Origin: Fen-183 sp036504335
GTDB lineage: Bacteria > Acidobacteriota > Thermoanaerobaculia > UBA5066
Reading direction: 5' to 3'
Assembly (NCBI GenBank): GCA_036504335.1
Contig: DASXVJ010000035.1
Coordinates: forward strand, 124,001-188,000
Length of the DNA: 64,000 nt
Numbering within the stretch: the stretch's first letter is position 1; each line of letters begins with the position of its first letter. Made by a program: the position numbers and the translations under genes. The notes beneath the pieces were generated by a model. The model searched no databases, was not told where the DNA came from, and saw only the letters and a list, made by a program, of their open reading frames with translations. Below, piece after piece: positions 8,230-17,523 of the stretch.

Positions 8230-9648
8230 CTAGTTCCAGCCGATGTCTTTGAGAAGCGGGAGGGTCAGGTCCTGCGGCGGCGCGACCTCGTGGGTCAGGT
8301 CCCCGTTGATCGCCGGCTCCATGAGCTGATTCGGAAACGCGATCGTGTCGAAGTGGGAGACGGACGAACCCGACTGGTACGGATTGGGCGTGTAGAGGAG
8401 CGCGCGGCCGGACGCGTCGGCCCCGAGCCGGATCGCGAGGTTGATCCCGAGGTTCGCGGACATTCCGGAATGCAGCCGCGAGCGGGTGGCGAGCGCGGCC
8501 TTGAAGGAATTTCCGTCCGCGAGCGTGACGCGGACGGAGGGGATGCTGATGGTGGCATCCGTGCCGCCCAGCCCGGCAGGCGGCGCGCCGGCCGCGTTGT
8601 CGGCCACGAGAACGGCCACGGCGCCGGCGTCCTGCGCGGCCCTCACCTTGACGTTGAACGAGCAGGTTCCCCGGTCGACGAGCGCGATCTTCCCGGCGAC
8701 GGCGGCGGCATTCAGGGCCGAGAGCGCCGAGCAGGCGAGGCCCGAGTTCGGCGCGGCGTCCGCGACGGGCATGACCTCTCCCGTGACGCCAGGACTGCTC
8801 AGGGCGGGCCCGAAGCTCGCGGTTCCCACCGCGTACGTGCCGGCGACGGCGGCGGGCGCCGTCAAGGTCAGAAGCGGCGTGCCCGCCTGGAGGACCGTCG
8901 GAACGGCCCCGGTCACGTTCGGACCGCTCCACGCGAGCCTCCGGGTGTTCAGCGCCGAGGTCTGGCGCTCCGGGGCCGTCATGTCGGTCCACGTCTTTCC
9001 CGTCGTCGTGTCGAGGAGGAAGTCGTCCCAGATCGACGGAAAGGACGCGAGCTGATTGCCCGTCGATCCGCTCGTGAACGTCTGGAAGCCGAGTCCGTGC
9101 GCGAACTCGTGCTCGAGGACCGTCACGAGGTCGATGTTCGCGCCGTGGTTGTTGTCGAGGCCGAGGTAGAAGAAGACGCCGTCGAGGCACCCGGGCTGGC
9201 CGAGGTTGACGTTGAAGTTCGCATTGATGTCCGGCGTCGCCGGGTCGACGTCGGAGCCGAAGAGCTTGCTCGCGAGCGCGGCAGGGTACCAGTGAGCCGC
9301 GACCGGCACGCCCGAGAAGTCCCGCCATACCGTCGCGGCGCCCGCGCTGCCGAGGACGGCCGAAGTCGCCGTGCACGAGAGCGCCGAGAACTGGGCGCCG
9401 ATGACGACGGTCACGGTGCTCGTCAGGGTGGCGCCCCACTTGTCCGCGGCGGCCTGAAAGGCGATGAGCCGCTGCTGGCCGAGAGTGGTCCCCGTGTTTC
9501 CCCCGACCGGGGCGACGACGGTGGGATCGTTGAACCCGACGCCTGCTGCGTTGTTGTTCTGGATGACGATCGTGGCGGCGCCGGACACGGGCGGAGAGAC
9601 CAGCACGCCGGCCGCAAGGAGGATCGCCCGCAAGCGTCTAGCGGACAC
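8230..9648 (-). CDS. Secreted zinc metallopeptidase with PA domain
   Basis: The 472-residue protein starts with GTG, with AAGGAGG seven bases upstream. A signal peptide (LRAILLAAGVLVSPPVSGAA) is followed by a catalytic region with the zinc motif EHEFAHGLGF (HExxHxxGx) at about residue 180. A protease-associated (PA) domain lies at about residues 265-380 (GKIALVDRGTCSFNVKVRAA, then AGAVAVLVADN). Such enzymes degrade extracellular protein; the PA domain usually contributes to substrate access. The start overlaps the stop of the next gene upstream by 11 nt, implying one operon with the neighbouring secreted proteins. No pro-domain is obvious. Confidence 0.8.
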   Translation of the reverse strand: MSARRLRAILLAAGVLVSPPVSGAATIVIQNNNAAGVGFNDPTVVAPVGGNTGTTLGQQRLIAFQAAADKWGATLTSTVTVVIGAQFSALSCTATSAVLGSAGAATVWRDFSGVPVAAHWYPAALASKLFGSDVDPATPDINANFNVNLGQPGCLDGVFFYLGLDNNHGANIDLVTVLEHEFAHGLGFQTFTSGSTGNQLASFPSIWDDFLLDTTTGKTWTDMTAPERQTSALNTRRLAWSGPNVTGAVPTVLQAGTPLLTLTAPAAVAGTYAVGTASFGPALSSPGVTGEVMPVADAAPNSGLACSALSALNAAAVAGKIALVDRGTCSFNVKVRAAQDAGAVAVLVADNAAGAPPAGLGGTDATISIPSVRVTLADGNSFKAALATRSRLHSGMSANLGINLAIRLGADASGRALLYTPNPYQSGSSVSHFDTIAFPNQLMEPAINGDLTHEVAPPQDLTLPLLKDIGWN

Positions 9649-10090
9649 GAGGCGCCTCCTTCCCGTCAGGGTTGGGCGCGGGTTTCACCCCGGCGGAGAC
9701 GGTTTCGTCGGCCTTCTTTCCGCCGGTCACGCACTCCATCGCGAGCTTTCCGTCCGGCGTCTTCGTCACGACCATGAAGCTCGCAAAACGGCTGTCGAGG
9801 ACGACGCCCACGGCGCCGCCGGGGCCGGTCTTCATGAGGAGAGGCGGCTCGACGGCCGGGACCCCGGCCGCCGCGGGCGGAGCGGTCAACGCCCCGATCT
9901 CGGCCGGCTCGGGCTGGCGGATCTTCCCCGTCACGGGGTCGATGAAGACGACGAGGCCTTTGGCAGGGGCGGCGGGGCCCTCGCGCGCCGGAGCGGCCTT
10001 GTTTTCAGGGGGTGAGGCCGGTTGCGCAGGGGCCAGGGACGAGGCCAGAGAAAAAGGGATCAGGAACGCGAGAGCACGCCCAGCATTCAT
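9638..10090 (-). CDS. Small exported protein of unknown function
   Basis: The 150-residue product has a signal peptide (MNAGRALAFLIPFSLASSLA) and an ATG preceded by GGAGG. The mature part carries the phrase FIDPVTGKIRQPEPAEIGAL and then DSRFASFMVVTKTPDGKLAM, a pattern I associate loosely with small secreted proteins encoded beside extracellular peptidases in Acidobacteriota. No catalytic residues are visible. It overlaps the start of the metallopeptidase gene by 11 nt, so it may be a partner, chaperone or propeptide-like helper of that enzyme; this is inference from position only. Confidence 0.7.
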   Translation of the reverse strand: MNAGRALAFLIPFSLASSLAPAQPASPPENKAAPAREGPAAPAKGLVVFIDPVTGKIRQPEPAEIGALTAPPAAAGVPAVEPPLLMKTGPGGAVGVVLDSRFASFMVVTKTPDGKLAMECVTGGKKADETVSAGVKPAPNPDGKEAPRVR

Positions 10091-10158
10091 GGCGAACCTC
10101 CGGCAGCTGTCTTGGAGTGACACGGACCCGGCGGGACTCACCCGGGAAACGAAGCCCC

Positions 10159-12072
10159 CTAGTCGCCCCGCTTCAAGTACCGGAAGTCCTTGATGTCGTA
10201 CTCCTTCATCTTCGCGATCAGGCTGCCGCGTGAGATGTTGAGGAGCCGCGCGCCGAGCGACTGGTTGCCGCGCACCTTGCGCATGACGCGCTCGATGACC
10301 TGCCGCTCGACCTTCTCGACGATCTCCTTGAGGTCGTCGCTCTCCTTGAGCGCGAGCTCGACGTGCTCGCCGGAGAACTTCTGGTCGAGGTCGGGGAGCG
10401 CGACCGCGCCCGAGCCGATCTGCGCCGCGAGGCGCCGGACCTCGTTCTCGAGCTCGCGGACGTTGCCGGGGTACTGGTAGTTCAGAAGCGCGTTCATGGC
10501 CTCGACGTCGAAGCGCGCTGCCGTCGGGCCGCCGTGCCGCGCCGCGAGCGCGTCGAGGAGCGCCGGGATGTCTTCCTTGTGGTCCTTGAGGGGCGGCAGC
10601 CGCAGCGTGAGCGCCGAGAGGCGGAAGTAGAGATCGTCGCGGAAGTGGCCGTCCTCCACGGCGCGCGTGAGCGGCCGGGACGTCGTCCCGATCACGCGCA
10701 CGTCGAGCGGCACCGTGCGTCCGCCCGGCGCCGTGACCTCCCGCGCCTCGAGCAGGCGGAAGAGGAGCGCCTGGGTCGGGGCCGGCAGGTCGCCGACTTC
10801 CTCGATGAGGAGCGTCCCGCCGTCCGCCTCGAAGAGGCGGCCCGTGCGCCGGCGGCGGTCGCCGGCTGTCGCCGCGAGACCGATGAGGTCCTCCTCGAGA
10901 GCCTGCGGGCTCGCCGCCGTCGCCGCGATGCGCACGAGCGGCCGGTTGCGCCGCGGGGAGAGGGCGTGCAGCGTCTCGGCGACGAGCGTTTTGCCCGAGC
11001 CGACGTCGCCCACGAGGAGGAGCGGCGCGCGCGCCGAGGCGACGCGCGAGAGCGACGCTTTGAGGTTCTGCAGGGCGATGGAAGCGCCAACGAGAGCGGA
11101 GAGCGGATCGTCGAGCCCGCCGGGGGCGGGCAGCGGCGCCGCGTGGCTCGCGCCGCCGTGCTCGCCGAACGCGGCCTCGCTGCGCTCGGCGTGGACGAAC
11201 CCCACCGCCGCGGAGGCGTGCGCGGCAAAGTCGAAGAGGGCCGGGTCGGAGAGTGTGTCCGCCGGCAGAACGAGGACTCCGACCGGGTCCGCGCCCGGGC
11301 GCAGGACCGGGAAGATCCTCAGTCGCGCGCCGCCCTCGGCCAGTTCGCCGGGTCCCGTGAGGGCGCGGGCGTCGGCGAGCGCCTTCGCCGAGAGTTTCGG
11401 CAGCGTGCCCTTCCACACCGCGGCGATCGCCTCGCCCTCGTTCGTGGCCTGCAGCGAAATGAACGCGAGACTGTGGAGCGGCGTCGCCGAGGCGACGTAG
11501 GTCACGAGGTCCTGGAGGAGCTCCTCGAACGGCACCGGCCGGCGGAGGACGGCGTAAAAGCCGGCCCACGCGTCGGCGGGGTGCTCGTCGGGCCGCGGGG
11601 CGTCCGCCGGCGCGGCCGGGCGCGGCGGCGGAGCCGGCGTCACATGGCGCGGCAGAGGCGCGGGAGCCGGCGCGGGCCCGGCGGGAGGCGCCGGCAAGGG
11701 CGAGAGGGCCGCCGACGCGAGCGAAAAGGCGTCGCGGCCGCGCGGCGGAGGCGCCGAGATGCGGTTCGGGTTGGGCGCGGGCCCATTCAGGAGCGTGATG
11801 GTGGCCTCGCCGATGTTGATCCGGTCGCCGGCGGCGAGCGCCGCCGTCTTGACGACGGAGCCGTTCAGCGTGACGTCGGACCCGGGCGCGCTGCCGAGGA
11901 CCTCGAGCCGGAGCTCCTCGCCCGCCACCGAGATGCGGGCGTGCCGTCCGAGCACGCCCCGCGCACGGACGACGAGGTCATTACCCGTCGAGGCGCCGAT
12001 GTGGATGACGTCTCGATGGACCTTGCGGATTTCGGATTCGCCGCCCGTCTTGCGGATCTCGAAGCTCAACAT
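10159..12072 (-). CDS. FHA domain/AAA+ (sigma-54 activator-like) transcriptional regulator
   Basis: The 637 residues form an FHA phosphothreonine-binding domain (about 1-100; VIHIGASTGNDLVV, LGRHARI), a Pro/Ala linker, a GAF-like domain (about 170-300), an AAA+ domain with Walker A GDVGSGKT (355-362), arginine-finger region FRDDLYFRL, and a Fis-type HTH (about 595-630, NQSLGARLLNISRGSLIAKM). The sigma-54 contact loop GAFTGA is absent (the region reads GLAATAGDRRRRTG), and Walker B is TLLIEEVGD rather than the usual Asp-Glu. It could still bind DNA and respond to Ser/Thr-kinase signalling through FHA, but direct sigma-54 activation is doubtful. It is divergent from a LuxR-type regulator. Confidence 0.85.
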   Translation of the reverse strand: MLSFEIRKTGGESEIRKVHRDVIHIGASTGNDLVVRARGVLGRHARISVAGEELRLEVLGSAPGSDVTLNGSVVKTAALAAGDRINIGEATITLLNGPAPNPNRISAPPPRGRDAFSLASAALSPLPAPPAGPAPAPAPLPRHVTPAPPPRPAAPADAPRPDEHPADAWAGFYAVLRRPVPFEELLQDLVTYVASATPLHSLAFISLQATNEGEAIAAVWKGTLPKLSAKALADARALTGPGELAEGGARLRIFPVLRPGADPVGVLVLPADTLSDPALFDFAAHASAAVGFVHAERSEAAFGEHGGASHAAPLPAPGGLDDPLSALVGASIALQNLKASLSRVASARAPLLLVGDVGSGKTLVAETLHALSPRRNRPLVRIAATAASPQALEEDLIGLAATAGDRRRRTGRLFEADGGTLLIEEVGDLPAPTQALLFRLLEAREVTAPGGRTVPLDVRVIGTTSRPLTRAVEDGHFRDDLYFRLSALTLRLPPLKDHKEDIPALLDALAARHGGPTAARFDVEAMNALLNYQYPGNVRELENEVRRLAAQIGSGAVALPDLDQKFSGEHVELALKESDDLKEIVEKVERQVIERVMRKVRGNQSLGARLLNISRGSLIAKMKEYDIKDFRYLKRGD

Positions 12073-12106
12073 TGAGAAGTGTCCTCCGCCAGAGGAAGGG
12101 GGGTGC

Positions 12107-12116
12107 TTTGATCAAA
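12107..12116. promoter_or_regulatory. Palindrome in divergent intergenic region
   Basis: TTTGATCAAA is a perfect 10-bp palindrome 35 nt upstream of the FHA/AAA+ gene, in the 151-bp region shared with the divergent LuxR-type gene. It could be an operator; short AT palindromes also occur by chance, but they are rare in this GC-rich DNA. Confidence 0.25.
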
Positions 12117-12223
12117 CACGAGACTATCACGCGAAAGGGCGTTGTCCAGAGGCCGTCGACACGAATTGAACGGACCCGGGAGAGCCCGCCGTAGAATGCA
12201 GGTGAAGGCTGACCGCACCCGAC

Positions 12224-13228
12224 ATGCCCGCTTCCCCCCTCGACGGACCGCCCTTCCGCGGCCGCAACGCCCAGACGCTGCAGCGGATCGTCGACACGGT
12301 CCGGTCGGTGCTCGAACCCGACGTCGTGGACCTCGAGTACGTCTTCGAGCCCCAGGGGCAGCGCTACCGCTGGCGGATGACGGGCAGCCACGTCGCCCCG
12401 CTGAAGGTCGTGAGGACCGCGATCCGCGGGGGCGGTCCATCCGTCCTGTCCGCCCCGTTCGCGGTGCCGGGGCTCGTCCGCGGCGTCCTCGCGCTCGCGC
12501 GGGGCCCGCGCCGCCCGTGGACGGGACCCGAGACGCTCCGCTTCGAGGTCCTCCGCCCCATGCTCGCCCAGCTCCTGGAGTTCGCCGCCGCGTGCGAGAT
12601 CCACGCCGCGGCCCGCCGGCGCCTCGAGAGCGCGGCCGACGCGACGCCGACGCCCGTTTTCCTCGTACGCGCGTCCGGCACGATCCTGTACGCGAATGCC
12701 GCCGCGACCGCGCTCCTCTTCGGCCGCGGCGCGGAACCGCACGTCGCGGCCGACGGCGCCCGGGACGTGCCGCTGCACGGGTGGATCCAGCGCCTCGCCT
12801 CCTCCGCGCCCGCGGGGACGAAACGCCGCGGCTCGCTCACGGACGGCCGCCACTTCGAGGCGTCGGTCGCGCGTTTCTCCGACGAGGAGGAAGACGTCGC
12901 CGTCCTCACGCTGCGCCTCCTTTCGACGGTCTCGCCCGAGGACGTGCGCACGCGCCTCGCGGAGCGCGGCGTCTCCGGCCGCGAAGCGGAGGTCGTCGGC
13001 GCGGTACTCGAGGGGCTGCGCAACGCGGAGATCGCGCGCCGCCTCTTCATCACCGAATGGACCGTCAAGGATCACCTGAAGCACGTCTTCTCCAAGCTCG
13101 GCGTGTCCTCGCGCGGCGGACTGCTGCGCGCGCTGGACGCCGGCCCGGGCTTCCCGTGCCCCGAGGAGACGCGGCCGGCCAGACCCCAGCCGGTGGAGTC
13201 CCGGACCCGCCGTACCCTCAAAATGTAG
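12224..13228 (+). CDS. LuxR-family transcriptional regulator with PAS-like domain
   Basis: The 334-residue protein ends in a LuxR-type HTH (VSGREAEVVGAVLEGLRNAEIARRLFITEWTVKDHLKHVFSKLGV). Its middle has a PAS-like patch (PVFLVRASGTILYANAAATALLFG, about residues 143-166). The N-terminal 120 residues are unassigned, and no receiver domain or autoinducer domain is visible. It probably senses an internal ligand or redox state and binds DNA as a dimer. It is divergent from the FHA/AAA+ regulator, and the shared intergenic region suggests cross-regulation. Confidence 0.8.
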   Translation: MPASPLDGPPFRGRNAQTLQRIVDTVRSVLEPDVVDLEYVFEPQGQRYRWRMTGSHVAPLKVVRTAIRGGGPSVLSAPFAVPGLVRGVLALARGPRRPWTGPETLRFEVLRPMLAQLLEFAAACEIHAAARRRLESAADATPTPVFLVRASGTILYANAAATALLFGRGAEPHVAADGARDVPLHGWIQRLASSAPAGTKRRGSLTDGRHFEASVARFSDEEEDVAVLTLRLLSTVSPEDVRTRLAERGVSGREAEVVGAVLEGLRNAEIARRLFITEWTVKDHLKHVFSKLGVSSRGGLLRALDAGPGFPCPEETRPARPQPVESRTRRTLKM

Positions 13229-13309
13229 TGGTTGGGCCCGGGAGCGCGTGGTAGCGTCCCGCCCCGAAGAAGCGTCCGTCACGTCGGGAACTGCGGAAAA
13301 AAGGCGTTC

Positions 13310-16300
13310 ATGTTTCGACTGAAGAAACTCGACATCCAGGGCTTCAAGTCCTTCGTGGACAAGACCTCGGTCACGCTCCCGACGCGCATCACCGCCATCG
13401 TCGGCCCGAACGGCTCGGGCAAGTCCAACATCTGCGACGCCGTGCAGTGGGTCCTCGGCGAGCAGTCCGCGCGGAACCTGCGCGGCACGACGATGGAGGA
13501 CGTCATTTTCAACGGCGCCGCGCGCCGCCGCCCGCTCGGGATGGCGGAGGTCACGATCACGCTCGAGTCGCGCAGCGGCGAGGAGTGGGCGGAAACCGGC
13601 GGCGAGGTCACGATCGCGCGCCGCGTCACGCGCGACGGCGAGAGCGACTACATCGTGAACGGCAAGCGCTCGCGCCTGAAGGACGTGCAGGAGATCCTCA
13701 CCGGCACGGGCCTCGGTGTCCGCGCGTACTCGATCATCGAGCAGCAGAAGATCGACCTGATCCTCTCGACGAAGCCGCAGGACCGGCGGCGCCTCATCGA
13801 GGAAGCCGCGGGCGTCTCCAAGTACAAGATCCGCAAGCGCCAGGCCGAGGTCAAGCTCGAGGAGACGCGCGGGAATCTCCTCAGGCTCACGGACATCGTC
13901 TCCGAAATCGACCGCACGTGCGCGTCGCTCAAGCGCCAGGCTTCCCGCGCCGCGCGCTGGAAAGAGCAGGCCGACGTCCTCGCCGGCGAGAAGCGGCGGC
14001 TCGCGCGCCTGCGGGCGGACCGGCTCACGTCCGGCTTCACCGAGGGCGAGAAGGCCCTGTCCGCCGCCACGGACGCCGAGGCCGCGGCCCTCGCCGAGCT
14101 CGGCCGCCTCGAGGCGCAGCTCGCGGAAGCCCGCCGCCTCGCCGACGAGGACGAGCGCGCCGTGCGCGAAGCGGGCGACGCGTTCGCGCACGCCCGCGAG
14201 GCCCTGCTCGCCGCCGAGGCGGCCGCAGCCGCGGCCGCGCGCGAGGCCGAGGAGGCCGCGGCCCGCCGCGAGCTCCTCGAGGGCCAGAAGAAGGAGACCG
14301 AGGCGGACCACGTTCGCTTCGTCGAGGAGGCCGGCCGCGGCGCGAAGTCGCGCGAGGAGGCCGAGGCCGAGCTCGCGAAGGCCGACGAGGCCGCGAAGGC
14401 GGCCGCGCAGGGGCTCGCCGCCGCCGCCGCCAAGGAGACGGACGTCACGGGCCGCCGCGAAGGCGCGCGCCGCGACCTCCTCGCCGCCGGAGGCCGCTCG
14501 GCCGAGGCGACGAACCGCGAGCGCGAGACGGCCCTCCTCGAGGACCGGCTGGGTTTTGCCCTCGCGAAGCTCGAAGAGAGGAAGGGCCGGGCGAGCGAGG
14601 TCCTCGCGGGCCGCCGCGCCGCGGTCGAGGAGGCCGCGCGCCTCGTCGCCTCCGCCTCGGAAACGCTCGACGCCGCGCGTGCGAAGCTCGAGGGCGCGAC
14701 GCACGGACGCAAGGCCGCCGAGGAGCAGCTCTCCGTCCTGAAGACGTCCCGCGAGGCGCTCGTCGCCTCGCTCCACGCCGCCGCCGTCCGGACGGCCGCC
14801 CTCGAGACGACGCTCGCCTCGCGCGAGGCGGGCGGCGAGTCCGCGCGCCGCGCGCTCGTCGCGGCGGGCGTCTCCCCCGCCGGCGTTCTCGCCGACCACT
14901 TCGAAGCCGCGTCCGGCTACGAGACGGCGCTCGACGCGGCACTCGGCGCCGCTCTCGAGGCCCCGGTGCTCGAGAGCCGCAGCGCGCTCGACGCCGCGCT
15001 GCGCGCCGTGCGCGAAGGCAAGCTCGGCACCGCGCGATTCGTCCACCCGCTGGAGGACACGCCGTTCCCGCTCAAGCCCGCCGACCCGCGAGTCAAGGGC
15101 ATCGCCCGCGAGCTCCTCTCTCCGAAGTCCGCGAAGGCGCCCGCCTCGGCGCTGCCGGACGCCGTCGTCGTCGCAAGCGTCGACGACGCCCTCGCGATCG
15201 CGGCCATCCACCCCGAGAGGACGATCGTCACGGAGTCCGGCGTCGTCGTGCGCGGCGCCGTCGTCGAGGCCGCGGGCACCGACGTGCCCGGCGAGGGTCT
15301 CTTCACGGTCCGGCGCGACCTCAAGAACCTCGCCGGCGAGCGAGAGGCGATCGACGCGAAGCTCGCGGCGTCCGACGCCTCGATCGCGGCGCTCGCCGTG
15401 CAGGTGGGCGGGTTCGCCGCGACGCTCGACGAGGCCGTCGCCGGCGCTCGCGCCGCCGAGCGCGAACACTCCGAGGCCCTCGCGAAGGCGGCCGCCGCCC
15501 GCGAGGAGGAGGAGCGCGCCCGCAAGGAGACGGCCGTCCTCGAGGACGAGGAGCGGGGCCTCGCGGCCGACCTCGGCCGCGCGAAGGAGAGCCGCGCGGA
15601 AGCCGCGCGCCTCGCCGCCGCCCGCGCCGCCGAGATGGCGACCGTCGAGCGGACGCTCGCCGAGCTCGAGACCGCGCTCGATGCGGCCCGCGCCGCGCGG
15701 CTCGAAGCGGCCGAAGCGGACGCCGCCTCTCGAAACGCAAGGGATGTCCTGACCGAGCGCGTGCGCGCGCTCACCGACGCCGCCGCGTCAGCCGACGACC
15801 GCGCGCGCGAGGCCGCCCGCCGCGTGGCCGAGCTCGCCGACGCCCTCGTCGAGATCGAGACGAGGAGGACGCACGCCCTCGAGGCGGGCGCCGCCTCCGC
15901 CGCCGCCCTCGCCACCGCGTCCGCCGCCGCGGCGGCCGCCGAGACCCGCCGCGCCGGCGTGGACGGCGCGGCCGCGGGACGAAGGGACGCGCGCACCGGC
16001 GCCGAGACGCTCAGCGCCGCGGCCCGCGAGGCTCTCGACACGGCCCGCCGCGCGCGCTTCGAGGCGGACCTCGCGCTCGAGCGCCGCCGCGCCGACCAGG
16101 ACCACCTCGTCGAGACCTGCCGGGCCGAGTTCGGCTGCCTGCCCGGGGAGCTGCCCGCCCTCGAGAAGACGGAGGAGGAGCTCGCGGTCGCCGAGGACGT
16201 CTTCGAGGCGCAGCTCGCCGAGGACGTGGTCCAGAAGACGCTGGCTCTCGAGCGGCTGGGGCCCGTCAACCACGCGGCCCTCGAGGAGTACTCGATCGAG

Positions 16301-16849
16301 CACGCGCGCTTCGTCGAGCTCTCGGCGCAGAAGGCCGACCTCGAGGCCTCCCTCTCCCAGATCCTCGAGACGATCAGGACGATCAACGCGACGTCGTCGG
16401 AGCGCTTCTCGGAGGCGTTCGCGGCCGTCAACGCGAACTTCGGCGCCGTCTTCCAGCGTCTCTTCCACGGAGGCACGGCCTCCATGCATCTCCTCGACGA
16501 GGACGACCCGCTGGACTCGGGCCTCGAGATCATGGCGCAGCCCCCCGGCAAGAGGAACCAGACGATCGGCCTCCTGTCGGGCGGCGAAAAGGCGCTCACG
16601 GCCATCGCGCTCCTCGTCGCGATCTTCAAGTACAAGCCGTCGCCGTTCTGCATCCTCGACGAGGTCGACGCCCCGCTGGACGAGGCGAACATCGACCGCT
16701 TCACGTCGCTCCTCGTCGAGCTGTCCGAGGAGACGCAGTTCGTCCTCATCACGCACAACAAGAGGACGATGGAGACCGCGCAGGCGCTCTACGGCGTGAC
16801 GCAGGAGGAGCCCGGGGTCTCGAAGCTCGTCAGCGTCCGCTTCGACTGA
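13310..16849 (+). CDS. smc: Chromosome segregation protein SMC
   Basis: The 1179-residue protein, a normal SMC length, begins MFRLKKLDIQGFKSF with Walker A GPNGSGKSN (residues 32-40). Long Ala/Glu/Arg-rich coiled coils flank a central hinge (about residues 500-670). The C-terminal head has the ABC signature LLSGGEKALTAIA and Walker B FCILDEVDAPLDEAN. SMC dimers, with ScpA and ScpB, compact and segregate chromosomes. An in-frame GTG 78 nt upstream is rejected because homology starts at this ATG. The coiled-coil part is extremely GC-rich, which keeps long meaningless frames open on the other strand. Confidence 0.96.
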   Translation: MFRLKKLDIQGFKSFVDKTSVTLPTRITAIVGPNGSGKSNICDAVQWVLGEQSARNLRGTTMEDVIFNGAARRRPLGMAEVTITLESRSGEEWAETGGEVTIARRVTRDGESDYIVNGKRSRLKDVQEILTGTGLGVRAYSIIEQQKIDLILSTKPQDRRRLIEEAAGVSKYKIRKRQAEVKLEETRGNLLRLTDIVSEIDRTCASLKRQASRAARWKEQADVLAGEKRRLARLRADRLTSGFTEGEKALSAATDAEAAALAELGRLEAQLAEARRLADEDERAVREAGDAFAHAREALLAAEAAAAAAAREAEEAAARRELLEGQKKETEADHVRFVEEAGRGAKSREEAEAELAKADEAAKAAAQGLAAAAAKETDVTGRREGARRDLLAAGGRSAEATNRERETALLEDRLGFALAKLEERKGRASEVLAGRRAAVEEAARLVASASETLDAARAKLEGATHGRKAAEEQLSVLKTSREALVASLHAAAVRTAALETTLASREAGGESARRALVAAGVSPAGVLADHFEAASGYETALDAALGAALEAPVLESRSALDAALRAVREGKLGTARFVHPLEDTPFPLKPADPRVKGIARELLSPKSAKAPASALPDAVVVASVDDALAIAAIHPERTIVTESGVVVRGAVVEAAGTDVPGEGLFTVRRDLKNLAGEREAIDAKLAASDASIAALAVQVGGFAATLDEAVAGARAAEREHSEALAKAAAAREEEERARKETAVLEDEERGLAADLGRAKESRAEAARLAAARAAEMATVERTLAELETALDAARAARLEAAEADAASRNARDVLTERVRALTDAAASADDRAREAARRVAELADALVEIETRRTHALEAGAASAAALATASAAAAAAETRRAGVDGAAAGRRDARTGAETLSAAAREALDTARRARFEADLALERRRADQDHLVETCRAEFGCLPGELPALEKTEEELAVAEDVFEAQLAEDVVQKTLALERLGPVNHAALEEYSIEHARFVELSAQKADLEASLSQILETIRTINATSSERFSEAFAAVNANFGAVFQRLFHGGTASMHLLDEDDPLDSGLEIMAQPPGKRNQTIGLLSGGEKALTAIALLVAIFKYKPSPFCILDEVDAPLDEANIDRFTSLLVELSEETQFVLITHNKRTMETAQALYGVTQEEPGVSKLVSVRFD

Positions 16850-16894
16850 GTGGCATAATCCCACTATGGGCCTGAGGGCCCTTGGGAGATCTCC
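16849..16894 (+). promoter_or_regulatory. Palindrome-rich control region of the toxin-antitoxin pair
   Basis: Three inverted repeats lie within 46 bp: AGTGG-CATAATC-CCACT (16849-16865) around a -10-like CATAAT, GGGCC-TGAG-GGCCC (16868-16881), and the perfect palindrome GGAGATCTCC (16885-16894), which contains the ribosome-binding GGAG and abuts the ATG. AbrB-type antitoxins usually bind such repeats to autoregulate. Confidence 0.45.
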
Positions 16895-17206
16895 ATGAGT
16901 TCGGCATTCGTGACGCTCGACAAGAAGGGCCGGGCGACCCTGCCCGAGGACGTCCGGACGGCCCTCGGTGTCGAGGCCGGTGATTTCATCATCCTGGAGC
17001 GGACCGAGCGCGGCACGTACGAGCTCGTCCCTGCCGCCCTCATACCGAAGGACCAGATTTGGTTCTATCACCCGGAAATGCAGGAGCGGATCCGGAAGGC
17101 GGAAGAGAGCATCGCCGCGGGCCGAGCAGCGCGAACTCGAACCCCCGAAGAAGCACTCGCACACCTCGATGGACTAAAGCGGCGCCAGGGACCCAGGCAT
17201 CGGTAG
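16895..17206 (+). CDS. AbrB/SpoVT-family antitoxin
   Basis: The 103-residue protein starts with a swapped-hairpin AbrB domain (VTLDKKGRATLPEDVRTALGVEAGDFIILE) and has an Arg/Glu-rich tail (RIRKAEESIAAGRA, then TPEEALAHLDGL) of the kind that wraps the toxin. It lies 9 nt upstream of a RelE/ParE-like gene, the usual antitoxin-first order. Its own promoter region is full of palindromes, which fits autorepression. Confidence 0.8.
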   Translation: MSSAFVTLDKKGRATLPEDVRTALGVEAGDFIILERTERGTYELVPAALIPKDQIWFYHPEMQERIRKAEESIAAGRAARTRTPEEALAHLDGLKRRQGPRHR

Positions 17207-17215
17207 GATTGCCGT

Positions 17216-17512
17216 GTGGCCGAAAAGCAGACTCTCCTCGCGGTTTGGTCCGAGGGTTGGAAGCGGGCCTACCGCGCCTTGAGTGTCGATCGCCAGCGAT
17301 CCTGCGACCGCGCGGCGATCGCGCTCATCAAGAGGGCGTCGTCGCCAGGTCTCCGCGTAAAGCCGATCCAGCCCGAGAAGTACTACTTCGAGGCTCGAAT
17401 CGGCAGCGGCGACCGCATCGTCTTCCGAGTCGACGGCGGGACCATCTACTTCATTGACGTCGTCAAGCACGACGACATCGACCGCTATGGAAGGCGGCCC
17501 CGGTCGCGCTGA
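17216..17512 (+). CDS. RelE/ParE-like toxin
   Basis: The 98-residue basic protein starts with GTG. Features typical of the RelE/ParE fold are an N-terminal helix pair (WSEGWKRAYRALSVDRQRSCDRAAIALI) and strands including YYFEARIGSGDRIVFRVDGG and IYFIDVVKHDDIDRYG. Family members cleave mRNA on the ribosome (RelE) or poison gyrase (ParE); which applies here cannot be read from the sequence. It forms an operon with the AbrB-type antitoxin, and the next gene is convergent, 11 nt away. Confidence 0.7.
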   Translation: MAEKQTLLAVWSEGWKRAYRALSVDRQRSCDRAAIALIKRASSPGLRVKPIQPEKYYFEARIGSGDRIVFRVDGGTIYFIDVVKHDDIDRYGRRPRSR

Positions 17513-17523
17513 GAGATCAGCGA

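Noticed and set aside
11981..15469. Open frame of over 1100 codons on the minus strand across smc and the LuxR-type gene
   Set aside because: Arg/Gly/Leu-rich translation without domains; it exists because GC-rich codons of smc leave few stops on the opposite strand. The same holds for 13447-16875 (+) and 23690-26929 (-).
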